A stretch of 64,000 bases of DNA from Phenylobacterium sp. (GCF_030646615.1 NZ_JAUSLG010000074.1:1-64000); one strand, 5' to 3'; numbered from the stretch's first letter, positions 7,405-16,817 are shown. Made by a program: numbers and translations. The notes: generated by a model not told the origin, from the letters alone.

Positions 7405-10053
7405 GTGGTCGAGACCCGCACCACCTGTCCCTATTGCGGCGTCGGCTGCGGGATCACGGCCCGCGCCGAGGGCCGCGTCCTGGCCGCCCAAGGCGACGCC
7501 GATCATCCGGCCAATCTCGGCCGCCTGTGCTCCAAGGGCGCGGCCTTGGCCGACACGGTCGGGCTGGAGGGACGGCTGCTGTCGCCGGAGATCGGCGGGC
7601 GGGAGGCCTCCTGGGCCGAGGCGACCCGGCTGGTGGCGCGGCGGTTCTCCGAGATCATCGCCCGGCACGGCCCGGACTCGGTGGCCTTCTATGTGTCGGG
7701 CCAGCTCCTGACCGAGGACTATTACGTCGCCAACAAGCTCATGAAGGGGTTTATCGGTTCGGCCAATATCGACACCAATTCAAGGCTTTGCATGGCCTCG
7801 GCTGTGGCCGCGCACAAGGCCGCCTTCGGCGCCGACCTCGTGCCCGGCTGCTATGAGGATCTGGACCTCGCCGACCTCGTGGTCTTCTCGGGCCACAACG
7901 CCGCCTGGACCCATCCGGTGCTGTTCCGGCGGATGGAGGCGGCCCGAGATCGCGGCCAGCGTCATGTGGTGATCGACCCCCGCCGCACCGACACCGCCGA
8001 GATGGCCGACCTGCATCTGGCCCTGGCGCCTCAGACCGATGTGCGGCTCTGGAACGGGCTGCTCGCCAATTTGATGGAGCGCGGGGCCGTCGACCGCGCC
8101 TATGTGGCCGCCCATGTGAGCGGCTATGGCGCGGTGGTCGAAAGCCTCGCCCGCGATGACCAGTCGCCGGCTGCGGTGGCCGCCGACTGTGGCCTGGACC
8201 TGGCGGACCTGGTCGCCTTCTACGATCTCTTCGCCGTCACGCCGCGGACGGTGAGCCTGTTTTCCATGGGGGCCAACCAGTCGGCCCAGGGCGTGGCCAA
8301 GGGGCTGGCCATCGTCAATGCGCACCTGGCGACGGGGCGGATCGGCAAGCCTGGCGCCTGCCCCTTCTCCGTCACCGGCCAGCCCAACGCCATGGGCGGC
8401 CGGGAGACCGGCGGCCTGGCCAATATGCTGGCCGCCCACATGGACTTCACCGAGGCCGACTGCGCCCGGGTCGAGCGGTTTTGGAGCGCCCCCAACCTGG
8501 CCCGCAAGCCCGGCCTCAAGGCCGTCGAGATGTTCGAGGCCGTCGGCGATGGGAGGATCAAGGCCCTGTGGGTCATGGCCACCAATCCGGCCGTCAGCAT
8601 GCCGCGGGCTGAAACCGTCCGCGCGGCCCTGGCCAGGTGCCCCTTCGTGGTGGTCTCCGACTGTATGGCGCAGACTGACACGGCCGCCTTCGCCCATGTG
8701 AAACTGCCCGCCCTGGCCTGGGGCGAGAAGGACGGCACGGTGACCAATTCGGAGCGCCGCATCTCCCGCCAGCGGGCGGTGATGGCGCCGCCGGGCCAGG
8801 CGCGCCCCGACTGGAAGATCATCGCCGATGTGGCCACAGCCATGGGACACGACGAGGCCTTCAGCTGGCGCACAGGCGCCCAGGTGTTCCGGGAATGGGC
8901 GCGGATGACCGCCTATGAAAACACCGACCGGGTCCTGGATCTCGGCCCACTCGTCGGCCTGACGCCAGAAGCCTACGACGCCCTGGCCCCGGTCCAGTGG
9001 CCCGTGACGCCGGCCGGGGGGACGGCGCGGCTGTTCACCGATGGCCGGTTCCCCACAGCCGATGGCCGCGCCCGGATGGTCCCGACGCCGGCCCTGGGAC
9101 CGGCCGAGGCGACCGACGGCGCCTTTCCCCTGGCCCTGAATACCGGTCGGGTCCGCGATCACTGGCACACCCTGACCCGCACCGGCCTCTCCGCAGCGCT
9201 CAGTCGCCATGCGCCGGAGCCCTATCTGGACGTCCATCCCACCGACGCCCTGGAACAGGGGATCGCGGAAGGCATGCTGACCCGGGTGCGCACAGCCCAT
9301 GGCGAAGCCGTCGCGGTGGCCAGGATCACAGACGCCCAACGGCCCGGATGCATCTTCATGCCCATGCATTGGACCAGCGCCTACGCCCCCCAAGGCATGG
9401 CCAACCCGCTGGTCTCAGGCCCGGTCGATCCCGTCTCCGGCCAGCCGGAATTCAAGCACACGCCAGCCCGCATCCAGGCCTATCGGGAAACCTGGAGGGG
9501 CTTCTTTCTGTCCCGGGCCGCCGTCGCCCCGCCCGCGGGGCTCGACCTGGTCTGGCGGCGGGCCACCCAGGACGGCTGCCAACTTCATGAGTTCGCCGGC
9601 CGCGGGGACGAAGACCAGCGCGAAACCCTGCGCCGGGCGCTGAACCGGGGCGCGAAGGGGCAGGCGCTGCTGCTGGAGGACGCCCAGGGGGGCCGCCTGC
9701 GGGAAGCCTTTGTCCAGGACGACCGGCTGTCCAGCGTGCTGTTCATGACCCTGGAGACCGGCCGTCTGCCGCCCCGGGACTGGCTGGCGGCGCTGTTCGC
9801 CAAGGACCGACTGAGCGAGGCCGATCGCGCCGCCCTGCTGATCGGCTTCGCCCCCGGCGCGGCTGTCGAGACCGGACCCCTGGTCTGCGCCTGTCGCGGC
9901 GTGCGCCGTCCGCGGATCGAGGCGGCGATCGCCCAGGGGGCTGCCACCCTGGACGCCGTCGGCGCCGCCACCGGGGCTGGAACCCAGTGCGGCTCCTGCC
10001 GTCCCGAAATCACCCGAATGCTGCCGGCCTCGGAGACCCGCCATGCCGCCTGA
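7405..10053 (+). CDS. nasA: Assimilatory nitrate reductase, molybdopterin catalytic subunit with C-terminal BFD-like domain
   Basis: The 882-aa protein starts at GTG 7405. The N-terminal [4Fe-4S] ligands are C8, C11, C15 and C42 (TCPYCGVGCGI...RLCSKG). A bis-MGD molybdenum domain follows, with SNARLC-like NIDTNSRLCMASAVAAHK and NQSAQGVAKGLAIVN. The molybdopterin dinucleotide-binding end domain (FPLALNTGRVRDHWHTLTR) comes next. Residues from about 830 form a BFD-like [2Fe-2S] module (VCACRG ... GTQCGSCRPEI). It reduces nitrate to nitrite in the cytoplasm. There is no separate nasB/nasC electron-transfer gene here, so the fused BFD domain probably accepts electrons from a partner. The gene lies 6 bp after nirD and overlaps cobA by 11 bp. 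Confidence 0.95.
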   Translation: MVETRTTCPYCGVGCGITARAEGRVLAAQGDADHPANLGRLCSKGAALADTVGLEGRLLSPEIGGREASWAEATRLVARRFSEIIARHGPDSVAFYVSGQLLTEDYYVANKLMKGFIGSANIDTNSRLCMASAVAAHKAAFGADLVPGCYEDLDLADLVVFSGHNAAWTHPVLFRRMEAARDRGQRHVVIDPRRTDTAEMADLHLALAPQTDVRLWNGLLANLMERGAVDRAYVAAHVSGYGAVVESLARDDQSPAAVAADCGLDLADLVAFYDLFAVTPRTVSLFSMGANQSAQGVAKGLAIVNAHLATGRIGKPGACPFSVTGQPNAMGGRETGGLANMLAAHMDFTEADCARVERFWSAPNLARKPGLKAVEMFEAVGDGRIKALWVMATNPAVSMPRAETVRAALARCPFVVVSDCMAQTDTAAFAHVKLPALAWGEKDGTVTNSERRISRQRAVMAPPGQARPDWKIIADVATAMGHDEAFSWRTGAQVFREWARMTAYENTDRVLDLGPLVGLTPEAYDALAPVQWPVTPAGGTARLFTDGRFPTADGRARMVPTPALGPAEATDGAFPLALNTGRVRDHWHTLTRTGLSAALSRHAPEPYLDVHPTDALEQGIAEGMLTRVRTAHGEAVAVARITDAQRPGCIFMPMHWTSAYAPQGMANPLVSGPVDPVSGQPEFKHTPARIQAYRETWRGFFLSRAAVAPPAGLDLVWRRATQDGCQLHEFAGRGDEDQRETLRRALNRGAKGQALLLEDAQGGRLREAFVQDDRLSSVLFMTLETGRLPPRDWLAALFAKDRLSEADRAALLIGFAPGAAVETGPLVCACRGVRRPRIEAAIAQGAATLDAVGAATGAGTQCGSCRPEITRMLPASETRHAA

Positions 10054-10825
10054 GCCCAAGACCCTTTTCCCCGTCCAGCTTGTGGGCGCGGGACCCGGCG
10101 CCGCCGACCTGCTGACCCTGCGGGCGGCGCGCGCCATCGAGGGCGCCGAGGCCCTGCTCTATGACGCCCTGGTCGGCGAAGACATCCTGGCCATGGCGCC
10201 GCGGGCCTGCCTCAAGATCCAGACCGGCAAGCGGGCGGGGCGCCCGTCCATGCGGCAGGAGACCATCAACCGCCTGATGATCCGCCTGGCCCGGCGGGGC
10301 TTGCGGGTCGTGCGGCTCAAGGGCGGCGACCCCTCGATTTTCGGCCGGGTGGGGGAGGAGGCCCAGGCGCTGCGTCAGCACGGCCTGGCGGCGGAGATCG
10401 TGCCCGGCGTCACCGCGGCCTGTGCGGCGGCGGCTCAGTTTGGCCTGCCGTTGACCCATCGGGGCGTGGCCCGCCGGGTGGTGATGGCCACCGCCACCAC
10501 CCAGGACGGCGAACTCACTATCGACTGGGCGGCGGCCGCTGATCCCGAGGCGACGCTGGCCATCTATATGGGGGCTCGCGCAGCGCCTGAGATCGCGCGA
10601 CGTCTGATCGCCGCCGGGCGCTCGCCCGAGACCCCCGTGGCCATCGTGGAAAACGCCTCCGCGCCCAGTGCGAGCCTGAAACTCACCACCCTGGCCCGGC
10701 AGGCCGCCGCCGCGGCGGGGCGCGACGGCGCGGCCCCGGCCCTCATCCTGGTCGGCGACGCCCTGGCGGCTTCGGCGGCCTGGACCGGCGCTGAGGGCCT
10801 CGAGGCGCTGGCCGGGGCGGCCTGA
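10043..10825 (+). CDS. cobA: Uroporphyrinogen-III C-methyltransferase (SUMT)
   Basis: The 260-aa product carries the SUMT signature near the N-terminus (VGAGPGAADLLTLRAARAI, then LLYDALV). It also has the central VVRLKGGDPSIFGR SAM/substrate segment and VPGVTAACAAAA. The enzyme transfers two methyl groups from SAM to uroporphyrinogen III to make precorrin-2, the branch point to siroheme. It is the single-domain form: the CysG dehydrogenase/ferrochelatase half is absent. Its ATG at 10043 lies inside the nitrate reductase gene, so it is co-transcribed. The obvious role is supplying siroheme to NirB. Confidence 0.95.
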   Translation: MPPEPKTLFPVQLVGAGPGAADLLTLRAARAIEGAEALLYDALVGEDILAMAPRACLKIQTGKRAGRPSMRQETINRLMIRLARRGLRVVRLKGGDPSIFGRVGEEAQALRQHGLAAEIVPGVTAACAAAAQFGLPLTHRGVARRVVMATATTQDGELTIDWAAAADPEATLAIYMGARAAPEIARRLIAAGRSPETPVAIVENASAPSASLKLTTLARQAAAAAGRDGAAPALILVGDALAASAAWTGAEGLEALAGAA

Positions 10826-10955
10826 TGGGGACGTCCAGGGACTCGCGCCCCCGACAGGGCATGTCGCGCGTTGGGCTTGGTGACAGCAAACCTACGCGGT
10901 TCCTCGAGGCTCTGCAGAGCGTCGAGCGGTTCCGCACCGCACAGGAAAGGCGCCC

Positions 10956-11828
10956 TTGACCGAGTCTCCCCAGGCCTATGAGGCGATCGTCATCGGCGCA
11001 GGCCCTGCCGGCCTGACCGCGGCCACATATCTCGCGAGGTTTCGGCGCCGGGTGCTGGTGCTGGATGGGGGGACTTCGCGCGCGGCGTGGATTCCCGAAA
11101 GCCACAACACCCCGGGCTTCCCCGCGGGCATCTCAGGGACCGCCCTGTTGCAGCGCCTTCGCGACCAGGCCGAGGAGTATGGCGCCGTCATTTCGACCGC
11201 CAGGGCCGACAGGCTTGAGCAAACTGCCGACGGCTTCAGGCTCTATATCGGCGGCGACTGTCTGGAGGCCCCCACCGTGCTCCTGGCCACCGGGCTCGTC
11301 GATCATTTGCCGGCGATCCCGGGCGTCGACGCCGCCCTGGCCACGAGCCTGGCGCGGGTGTGCCCGATCTGCGACGCCTATGAAGCCATCGACGCCAGTC
11401 TGGCCGTGGTCGGCGACGGCCCCCTGGCCCTGCGCGAGGCGGAGTTTCTGCGCACCTACAGCCAGGATGTCACTGTCCTGATGCTGGGTGACGAAGGGGC
11501 GGGCTTGGCCGATGTCCTGCCCGCCGCCCTGGATGATATCCGGTTTGAGGATCGCGAGGTTGTCTTCGCGCCACAGGGCCGGGCCGAGCAGCGCTTCGAT
11601 TATCTCTACCTCGCCCTGGGCTGTGCAGTTCAAGCCGACCTCGCCACCGCCCTGGGCGCCCGGCAGGACGACAGCGGCAAGCTGCTGGCCGACGCCCATC
11701 AGATGACGACGGTGGACGGGCTCTATGTGGCCGGCGATGTGGTCCTGGGGCTGAACCAGATCGCGGTCGCCACGGGCGAGGCGGCGATCGCCGCCACGGC
11801 GATGCACAATCGCCTCCGCAAAGCCTGA
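10956..11828 (+). CDS. Thioredoxin-reductase-like NAD(P)/FAD-dependent oxidoreductase
   Basis: The 290-aa protein starts at TTG 10956, preceded by AGGAAAGG. It has an N-terminal FAD dinucleotide fold (AIVIGAGPAGLTAATYLARF), a central NAD(P) segment (LAVVGDGPLALREAEFL) and a C-terminal FAD motif (GLYVAGDVVLGLNQIAVATGEAAIAAT). A CxxC pair sits at the thioredoxin-reductase position as VCPICDAYEA, where classical TrxB has a CATC-type pair. It lies 130 bp after cobA on the same strand. Whether it reduces thioredoxin or feeds the nitrate reductase is unknown; the latter is only a context-based guess. Confidence 0.8.
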   Translation: MTESPQAYEAIVIGAGPAGLTAATYLARFRRRVLVLDGGTSRAAWIPESHNTPGFPAGISGTALLQRLRDQAEEYGAVISTARADRLEQTADGFRLYIGGDCLEAPTVLLATGLVDHLPAIPGVDAALATSLARVCPICDAYEAIDASLAVVGDGPLALREAEFLRTYSQDVTVLMLGDEGAGLADVLPAALDDIRFEDREVVFAPQGRAEQRFDYLYLALGCAVQADLATALGARQDDSGKLLADAHQMTTVDGLYVAGDVVLGLNQIAVATGEAAIAATAMHNRLRKA

Positions 11829-11847
11829 TCCTGGCGCCGAGACGTCC

Positions 11848-12438
11848 ATGGCCGCGCCACGCAAGCTCAAGGTCTTCCAGGCCCAGATCGGCTTCTACGA
11901 TACGGTGGTGGCGGCCTCGAGCCGGCCCGCGGCCCTGCGCGCCTGGGGCCTGCGCCAGAACCTCTTCGCCTCAGGCCATGCGAAGGTCGCCGAGGACCCC
12001 CAGGCCATCGAGGCGGCCCGCGCCCATCCGGAGACTCCCCTGAAGCGGGCCGTGGGATCCACCGATGCGTTCCAGCTGGAAGCGGCCCATCTGCCCGATG
12101 TCCCCGACGCGCCGGCGCGTCGCAAGACCCCGCCCTCGGGCAAGACCAAGGCGCGCGGCAAGGCAGAGACGACGGCCAAGGCGGGGCCTGCGCCGAAGGC
12201 TGCTACGCCCAAACCCAGGCCAAAGCCCGACCGCCGCGAGCTTGCGGCGGCTGAAGCCAGGCTCCGCGGGGTCGAAGCCGAACGCCAGGACGAGGAAGCC
12301 GCGCTCGCGCGGCGACTGGCGAGGTTGAAGACGGAAATGTCCCAGGCCGAGGCCGAGTTCGTCAGGACCCACAAGGCGGCTGCGGCCGGCGTCGCCAAGG
12401 CCCTCGCAGCCTACCGCAAGGCGGGCGGCGACGACTAA
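11848..12438 (+). CDS. Hypothetical basic protein with a C-terminal coiled coil
   Basis: I do not recognise a named family. The first 75 residues (MAAPRKLKVFQAQIGFYDTV...) look folded. They resemble a short conserved segment seen on small alphaproteobacterial proteins, though I cannot name it. Residues about 85-130 are a Lys/Ala/Pro-rich linker (KTKARGKAETTAKAGPAPK) that should be disordered. Residues 130-190 form a charged heptad-like helix rich in Glu, Arg and Ala, probably a coiled coil. No signal peptide or membrane segment is evident. It starts 19 bp after the flavoprotein gene and converges on the DUF2061 gene with a 3-bp gap. Confidence 0.65.
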   Translation: MAAPRKLKVFQAQIGFYDTVVAASSRPAALRAWGLRQNLFASGHAKVAEDPQAIEAARAHPETPLKRAVGSTDAFQLEAAHLPDVPDAPARRKTPPSGKTKARGKAETTAKAGPAPKAATPKPRPKPDRRELAAAEARLRGVEAERQDEEAALARRLARLKTEMSQAEAEFVRTHKAAAAGVAKALAAYRKAGGDD

Positions 12439-12441
12439 GCG

Positions 12442-12726
12442 CTAGGCGAGGCGCGGCGCCGGGTCCACCTGGGGGCGGGACGAACTGGCGCGCTCCGCCG
12501 TGGCGCACGAGCCATGGGCGTGCCCACAGATCGGCACCACCGCCCCGGCGTCGCCCCGCGACCACAAGCGCTCGTGGATGGCGAAGGCGAAGGTCTGGAC
12601 GATGGGCTCGACGATTCCCACGGCGAGCGCCACCCGCCAGTCCCGGGTGAGGGCGAAGGCCACGGCCACGGCGACGGTGAGGTGCATCAGACCGTAGGTG
12701 ATCGTCTTCAGCAGCACGCGGTTCAT
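12442..12726 (-). CDS. DUF2061 small membrane protein
   Basis: The start is ATG at 12724-12726 (MNRVLLKTITYGLMHL), giving 94 aa. The reading frame extends upstream, but that part is a shadow of the catalase gene. Residues 1-60 match the DUF2061 pattern: K-T-x-T-Y, a membrane helix (LTVAVAVAFALTRDW), then a second helix with the conserved E-P and H-E-R-x-W (VEPIVQTFAFAIHERLW). The C-terminal tail after residue 60 has two Cys and two His (VVPICGHAHGSCA). Function is unknown. The ATG lies 16 bp after the catalase stop, so the two genes are probably co-transcribed. Confidence 0.8.
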   Translation of the reverse strand: MNRVLLKTITYGLMHLTVAVAVAFALTRDWRVALAVGIVEPIVQTFAFAIHERLWSRGDAGAVVPICGHAHGSCATAERASSSRPQVDPAPRLA

Positions 12727-12742
12727 GACCTTCGCCCCCTGG

Positions 12743-13642
12743 TCACTTGGCGACCGGCGTGGTGGAGCCGGCGCCGGGGCCAGCGCCCAGGTCAGCGCCG
12801 GTGATGGGGTCGCCCTCGGGCGCGGACTCGGTCCGCTTGGCCAGGTTGGCCAACACCTTGGTGTCCTTGGCCGGCAGTTTGACCGAGGCCAGACCATCGC
12901 CGCCATCGACCGCGGCCTGGTCTTCCCGCTCGCTGACCACCTGCCAGTTGTCGCCGGTGTTCCACGGACCCGTGGCGTCGCCGTCCCCCTGGGACATGTT
13001 GTAATAGACGTCGGCGAACTTGGGGTCGGCCGGCAGCTTACCCGTCGGGAAGTTGGGCTCGATGGCGTAGAGCGCCTTTTCGAACGACTTCTGGTGGGCG
13101 ACCTCGCGGGTCATCAGGAAGCCCAGGGCGTCCTTGATGCCCGGATCGTCCGTGATGTTGATCAGCCGCTCATAGATGACCTTGGCCCGGCTCTCGGCGG
13201 CGATGTTGGATCGCAGATCGGCTGTGGGTTCGCCGCGGCTGTCCACATAGGCCGCCGTCCACGGCACGCCTGAGGAGTTGGTCAGGGCCGGACCGCCGCC
13301 ATAGAGAAGGGCCTGGGTATGACTGTCGCCGCCCCGGGTCAGCGACATGTAGAGATCGGCCTCAGACAGGGCGGCCTCGGCCAGCTGACCTTTGGCGCCC
13401 TTGTTGAGCATGGCGACGATGCTGCCGATAACTTCCAGGTGGCTCAACTCTTCCGTGGCGATATCAAGCAGAAGGTCCTTTCGGCCCGGGTCTTCCTCGG
13501 CGAGTCCTTGAGTAAAGTACCTCATCGCGGCAGCGAGTTCGCCATCCGGTCCGCCAAACTGTTCGAGCAACAGGCTCGCTAGCACCGGGTTCGGTTCAGA
13601 TACACGAACGGTGTACTGAAGTCTCTTGTTGTGCATGAACAT
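12743..13642 (-). CDS. Manganese (non-heme) catalase
   Basis: The 299-aa protein has the di-manganese ferritin-like four-helix core. The expected ligands are all visible: E35 (GELAAAMRYF), E65 and H68 (ATEELSHLEVIG), E150 (IAAESRAKVIYERL) and H183 (TREVAHQKSFEKAL). It disproportionates hydrogen peroxide to water and oxygen in the cytoplasm. The C-terminal 70 residues (after about 230) are a low-complexity tail. The start ATG at 13640-13642 has an AAGGA sequence upstream. A GGAAC-N16-CCTT element lies 44 bp upstream, so it may belong to the EcfG general-stress regulon. Short forms of this family are also annotated as spore-coat-like catalases. Confidence 0.93.
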   Translation of the reverse strand: MFMHNKRLQYTVRVSEPNPVLASLLLEQFGGPDGELAAAMRYFTQGLAEEDPGRKDLLLDIATEELSHLEVIGSIVAMLNKGAKGQLAEAALSEADLYMSLTRGGDSHTQALLYGGGPALTNSSGVPWTAAYVDSRGEPTADLRSNIAAESRAKVIYERLINITDDPGIKDALGFLMTREVAHQKSFEKALYAIEPNFPTGKLPADPKFADVYYNMSQGDGDATGPWNTGDNWQVVSEREDQAAVDGGDGLASVKLPAKDTKVLANLAKRTESAPEGDPITGADLGAGPGAGSTTPVAK

Positions 13643-13965
13643 GGATCATCCTTCATCATGTGTCAAACGGGCGAACTGATGACGAAAGGCGTTCGATCGG
13701 CGGACGTTCCTATGGTGGAGGCGCAAATATTATAAATCTCGAGAAGTGTCGACAATCAGACTGTGGAATACGTCGACCTTTACAGCAGAGGGTCCCTTAG
13801 GCGTCGAAATCGGCCGCGAACGTGACGGCTCCGTGAAGTTTGAATGAAAACCGCTGTCACACACTGAGGGGTTGCTCGGCCCTGTCGTTGAGGGGGCGGG
13901 GGGCAAGGGCCGGACACGCATGTCCGGTTCCCCGCCGTCGCAACATCGACACGCGGAGAAATTCA
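13643..13965. other. Divergent intergenic region between catalase and TonB receptor
   Basis: This 323-bp stretch holds no convincing gene. It contains the catalase promoter candidate on the minus strand (13686-13710) and an AT-rich patch near 13727-13740 (CAAATATTATAAAT), unusual for this genome and probably promoter DNA. It also has the octamer GCTGTCAC at 13853-13860, which recurs upstream of the second TonB receptor, and a G-rich run near 13889-13905. Confidence 0.5.
13686..13710 (-). promoter_or_regulatory. Candidate EcfG/SigT promoter for the manganese catalase
   Basis: On the minus strand GGAAC (13710-13706) is followed after exactly 16 bases by CCTT (13689-13686). The alphaproteobacterial general-stress consensus is GGAAC-N16/17-CGTT, so there is one mismatch in the -10. 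The start codon is about 44 bases downstream of the -10. Catalases of this kind are frequent EcfG targets. Confidence 0.4.
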
Positions 13966-16743
13966 GTGAACGGAATGATTCACAAGCTCGGCCAGGGCCG
14001 CGCGCGCCGCGCCGCCTGGCTGATGACCAGTTGCGCCGCCATCGGCCTGCTCAGCGCCACGGGCGCGAGGGCCCAGGCCCAGGATGAGGCTACCGAGGTC
14101 GGCGAACTCATCGTCACCGGCAGCTACCAGCGCAGCCTGCAACAGGCGGTCGAGCTGAAGCGCGAGAATGTCGGCTTCTCCGACTCCATCGTCGCCACCG
14201 ATGTCGCCAACTTCCCCGAACAGAACCTGGCCGAAGCGCTGCAGCGCATGCCCGGCGTCACCATCGAGCGGAACAAGGGCCTGGGCACCCGCGTCATGGT
14301 CCGTGGCCTGCCCAGCGAGTTCACCTTCGTCACGATCAACGATCTGGCCACCGCCTCGGGCAGCGGCGGGCGCGACGTCGAGTTCGACATCTTCGCCTCG
14401 GAGATCATCCAGCAGGTCACCGTCCAGAAGTCGCCGACGGCGGCCGATGAGGAAGGCGGCATCGCCGGCTCGATCAACATCAGGACCGCCCGCCCGTTCG
14501 ACTATGACGGCCCCCGCCTGGTCGCCTCCGCCGAGGGCGCCTACAATTCGATTTCGGAAGAGATCGATCCCAAGCTGTCCTTCCTGGCCAGCAACACCTG
14601 GGGCGACTTCGGCGCGCTGGTCTCGGTCTCCACGGCCAAGCGGACCAACCGCACGGATTCCAATTCCGGCATCAACTTCCGACCGGCCTTCCGCTTCCTG
14701 GAAGCCTCGGGCGCGCGGGGGACCCAGGCCCAGAGCGTGCTGGCCCGGGACGCAGGCGTCATCGTCACCAATCGCACCGATCGCGACCAGACGAGCCGCA
14801 TCATCTTCCAGGACAAGGTCGGCGACCGGGTCTATCTGAACGAGCAGGACCAGTGGGGCGCGACCCTGTCGCTGCAGTACCAGCCGTCCTCGACCTTCAG
14901 CCTGGCCTTCGACGGCATGATCGGCGCCTATGACGCCACCGAAGACGAGTACGACGCCGCGGCCTATTCCGCCTCCAGCCGCAGCACCTTCGAGACCATT
15001 CACGAATATGACGACACCACCCTGTCGGACTACGGCATGGTGGTCCTGCGCGACGTCTCCTACACCGCCACCCAGCATGAGTTCCTGAGCAAGGAACGGA
15101 TTTCCAAGACCGACTATTCGCAGTTCGGGGCTGAGCTGAACTGGAACGGCGACAACTGGGAATTCAATGCGCTGGCCGGCTATTCCGGCGCGGAAAAGAC
15201 CATCGACTTCGCCAATCTGAAGCATGTGGCCTATGCGCCCTCGCGCACCCGCTGGACGGCCAATGGCGGCGAGACGATCGAGAGCGCCAACCCGGCCTCG
15301 ATCGACATGTACAATTCGCCGACGCGCTACCTGTTCGAGGCCTATGAAACCAACCTTGAGGCGATCACCGACGACAAGTACGCCGCCCAGGCCGACTTCA
15401 CGCGCCACTTCGACTTCGCAGCCTTCCCGGCGCTCAGCAGTGTCCAGGTCGGCGCCCGCTATACCGACAAGTCCAAGGAGCGCCAGTATGGCGCCCTGAA
15501 CATCCAGGGGCCGGGTCCCGGCTCTTCGGTCTGGGTCAACACCCGCACCCTGGCCGATAGCGTTCTGACGCCCATCGGCGATCTCGTGCCCGGCGGCGAC
15601 TACAGCGTCCGCGACCTGACCTGGAGCCAGGTGTCCAACGCCTATGCCCGGGAGACCTTCCGCTATGCCGGCTTCGTCACCCCCTTCGACGATGGCCAGT
15701 ACTATGAGGTCACCGAAGAGACCCTCAGCCTCTACGCCATGGCCGATTTCGACTTCGAGATCGCCCGCGTGCCGGTCTTCGTGAACGGCGGCGCCCGCTA
15801 TGTGGACACCACGGTGCAGTCCTCGGGCTTCCACCAGATCCAGAACCCGAACGGCGCCACGGGCTATACGCCCGATCCGGTGTCGAGCGAGGGCGGCTAC
15901 GACAAGGTCCTGCCCAGCCTCAACATCAACGCCGAGCTGACCGACAGCATCATCCTGCGTGGCGCAGCCTCGAAAACCCTGATCCGGCCGGCGCTCACCG
16001 ATCTGGCCTATAAGCGCACCGCCAGCTGGAATTCCTTCCGCTTCACCGACGGGAACCCCAACCTCCAGCCGACCTACGCCAAGCAGTGGGAGGTGGGCCT
16101 CGAAAAGTACCTGGCCGAAGGCGGCCTGCTGTCGGTCTCCTACTTCTGGAAGGAGATCGAGGGCGTGGTCCGCAGCGAGCTGACCGGAACCGTCCCGAAC
16201 GTCACCAAGTACAACGCCAACGGCACGATCGACGGGGTCTACGACTTCGACGTCTATCAGCCGGTCAACGCCGAGGGCTCCTATGAGGTCAGCGGTGTCG
16301 AGTTGGTGGTCGTGGCGCCGCTGAGCCTCTTCTATGCGCCGCTGGAAGGCTTCGGCGTCAACGCCAACTACACCCTGCTGGACAGCTCGCTGACCGGCGA
16401 GTCCGACCTGGGCATCCCGACGCCGCCGGTGGGCCTGGCCGACAAGACCTACAACGTGACCCTCTATTACGAGAACGACCGCTTCCAGGCCCGGGCGTCC
16501 TACAACTACAAGGACAAGTACGTCGAAGGCATCGGCTACGAGATGTATCCGATCTGGCGCGACGCCTACGGCCAGACCGACATCTCGGTCAGCTACGATG
16601 TGAACGATCGCGTCCAGCTCAGCCTGGAGGGGATCAACATCACCGATGAGGAGACCAAGGGCTACACCATGCATCCCTCCTTCCCGACCATGTACGAGCT
16701 TTCCGGGCGCCGCTTCAGCCTGGGCGTCCGCATGGAGTGGTGA
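13966..16743 (+). CDS. TonB-dependent receptor (Xanthomonas/Caulobacter type)
   Basis: I choose GTG 13966, which has GGAGA at 13955-13959 at good spacing; ATG 13975 is the alternative. The product is about 925 aa. A signal peptide (ARRAAWLMTSCAAIGLLSATGARAQ) is followed by a TonB-box-like EVGELIVTGSY and a plug domain with NLAEALQRMPGVTIERNKG and TRVMVRGL. A long beta-barrel follows, ending in the aromatic FSLGVRMEW. The plug wording (FPEQNLAEALQRMPG) is that of the large TIGR01782-type receptors abundant in Caulobacter, many of which import carbohydrates. The substrate is not evident. A terminator directly follows. The nearby sigma/FecR pair may also control it. Confidence 0.92.
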   Translation: MNGMIHKLGQGRARRAAWLMTSCAAIGLLSATGARAQAQDEATEVGELIVTGSYQRSLQQAVELKRENVGFSDSIVATDVANFPEQNLAEALQRMPGVTIERNKGLGTRVMVRGLPSEFTFVTINDLATASGSGGRDVEFDIFASEIIQQVTVQKSPTAADEEGGIAGSINIRTARPFDYDGPRLVASAEGAYNSISEEIDPKLSFLASNTWGDFGALVSVSTAKRTNRTDSNSGINFRPAFRFLEASGARGTQAQSVLARDAGVIVTNRTDRDQTSRIIFQDKVGDRVYLNEQDQWGATLSLQYQPSSTFSLAFDGMIGAYDATEDEYDAAAYSASSRSTFETIHEYDDTTLSDYGMVVLRDVSYTATQHEFLSKERISKTDYSQFGAELNWNGDNWEFNALAGYSGAEKTIDFANLKHVAYAPSRTRWTANGGETIESANPASIDMYNSPTRYLFEAYETNLEAITDDKYAAQADFTRHFDFAAFPALSSVQVGARYTDKSKERQYGALNIQGPGPGSSVWVNTRTLADSVLTPIGDLVPGGDYSVRDLTWSQVSNAYARETFRYAGFVTPFDDGQYYEVTEETLSLYAMADFDFEIARVPVFVNGGARYVDTTVQSSGFHQIQNPNGATGYTPDPVSSEGGYDKVLPSLNINAELTDSIILRGAASKTLIRPALTDLAYKRTASWNSFRFTDGNPNLQPTYAKQWEVGLEKYLAEGGLLSVSYFWKEIEGVVRSELTGTVPNVTKYNANGTIDGVYDFDVYQPVNAEGSYEVSGVELVVVAPLSLFYAPLEGFGVNANYTLLDSSLTGESDLGIPTPPVGLADKTYNVTLYYENDRFQARASYNYKDKYVEGIGYEMYPIWRDAYGQTDISVSYDVNDRVQLSLEGINITDEETKGYTMHPSFPTMYELSGRRFSLGVRMEW

Positions 16744-16817
16744 GTGACGCGTTGATCGCGACCGCTGACGAGACCGTCGGTGGAGCGCACCATCCCCTTG
16801 CGTTCCACTATGCGCAG

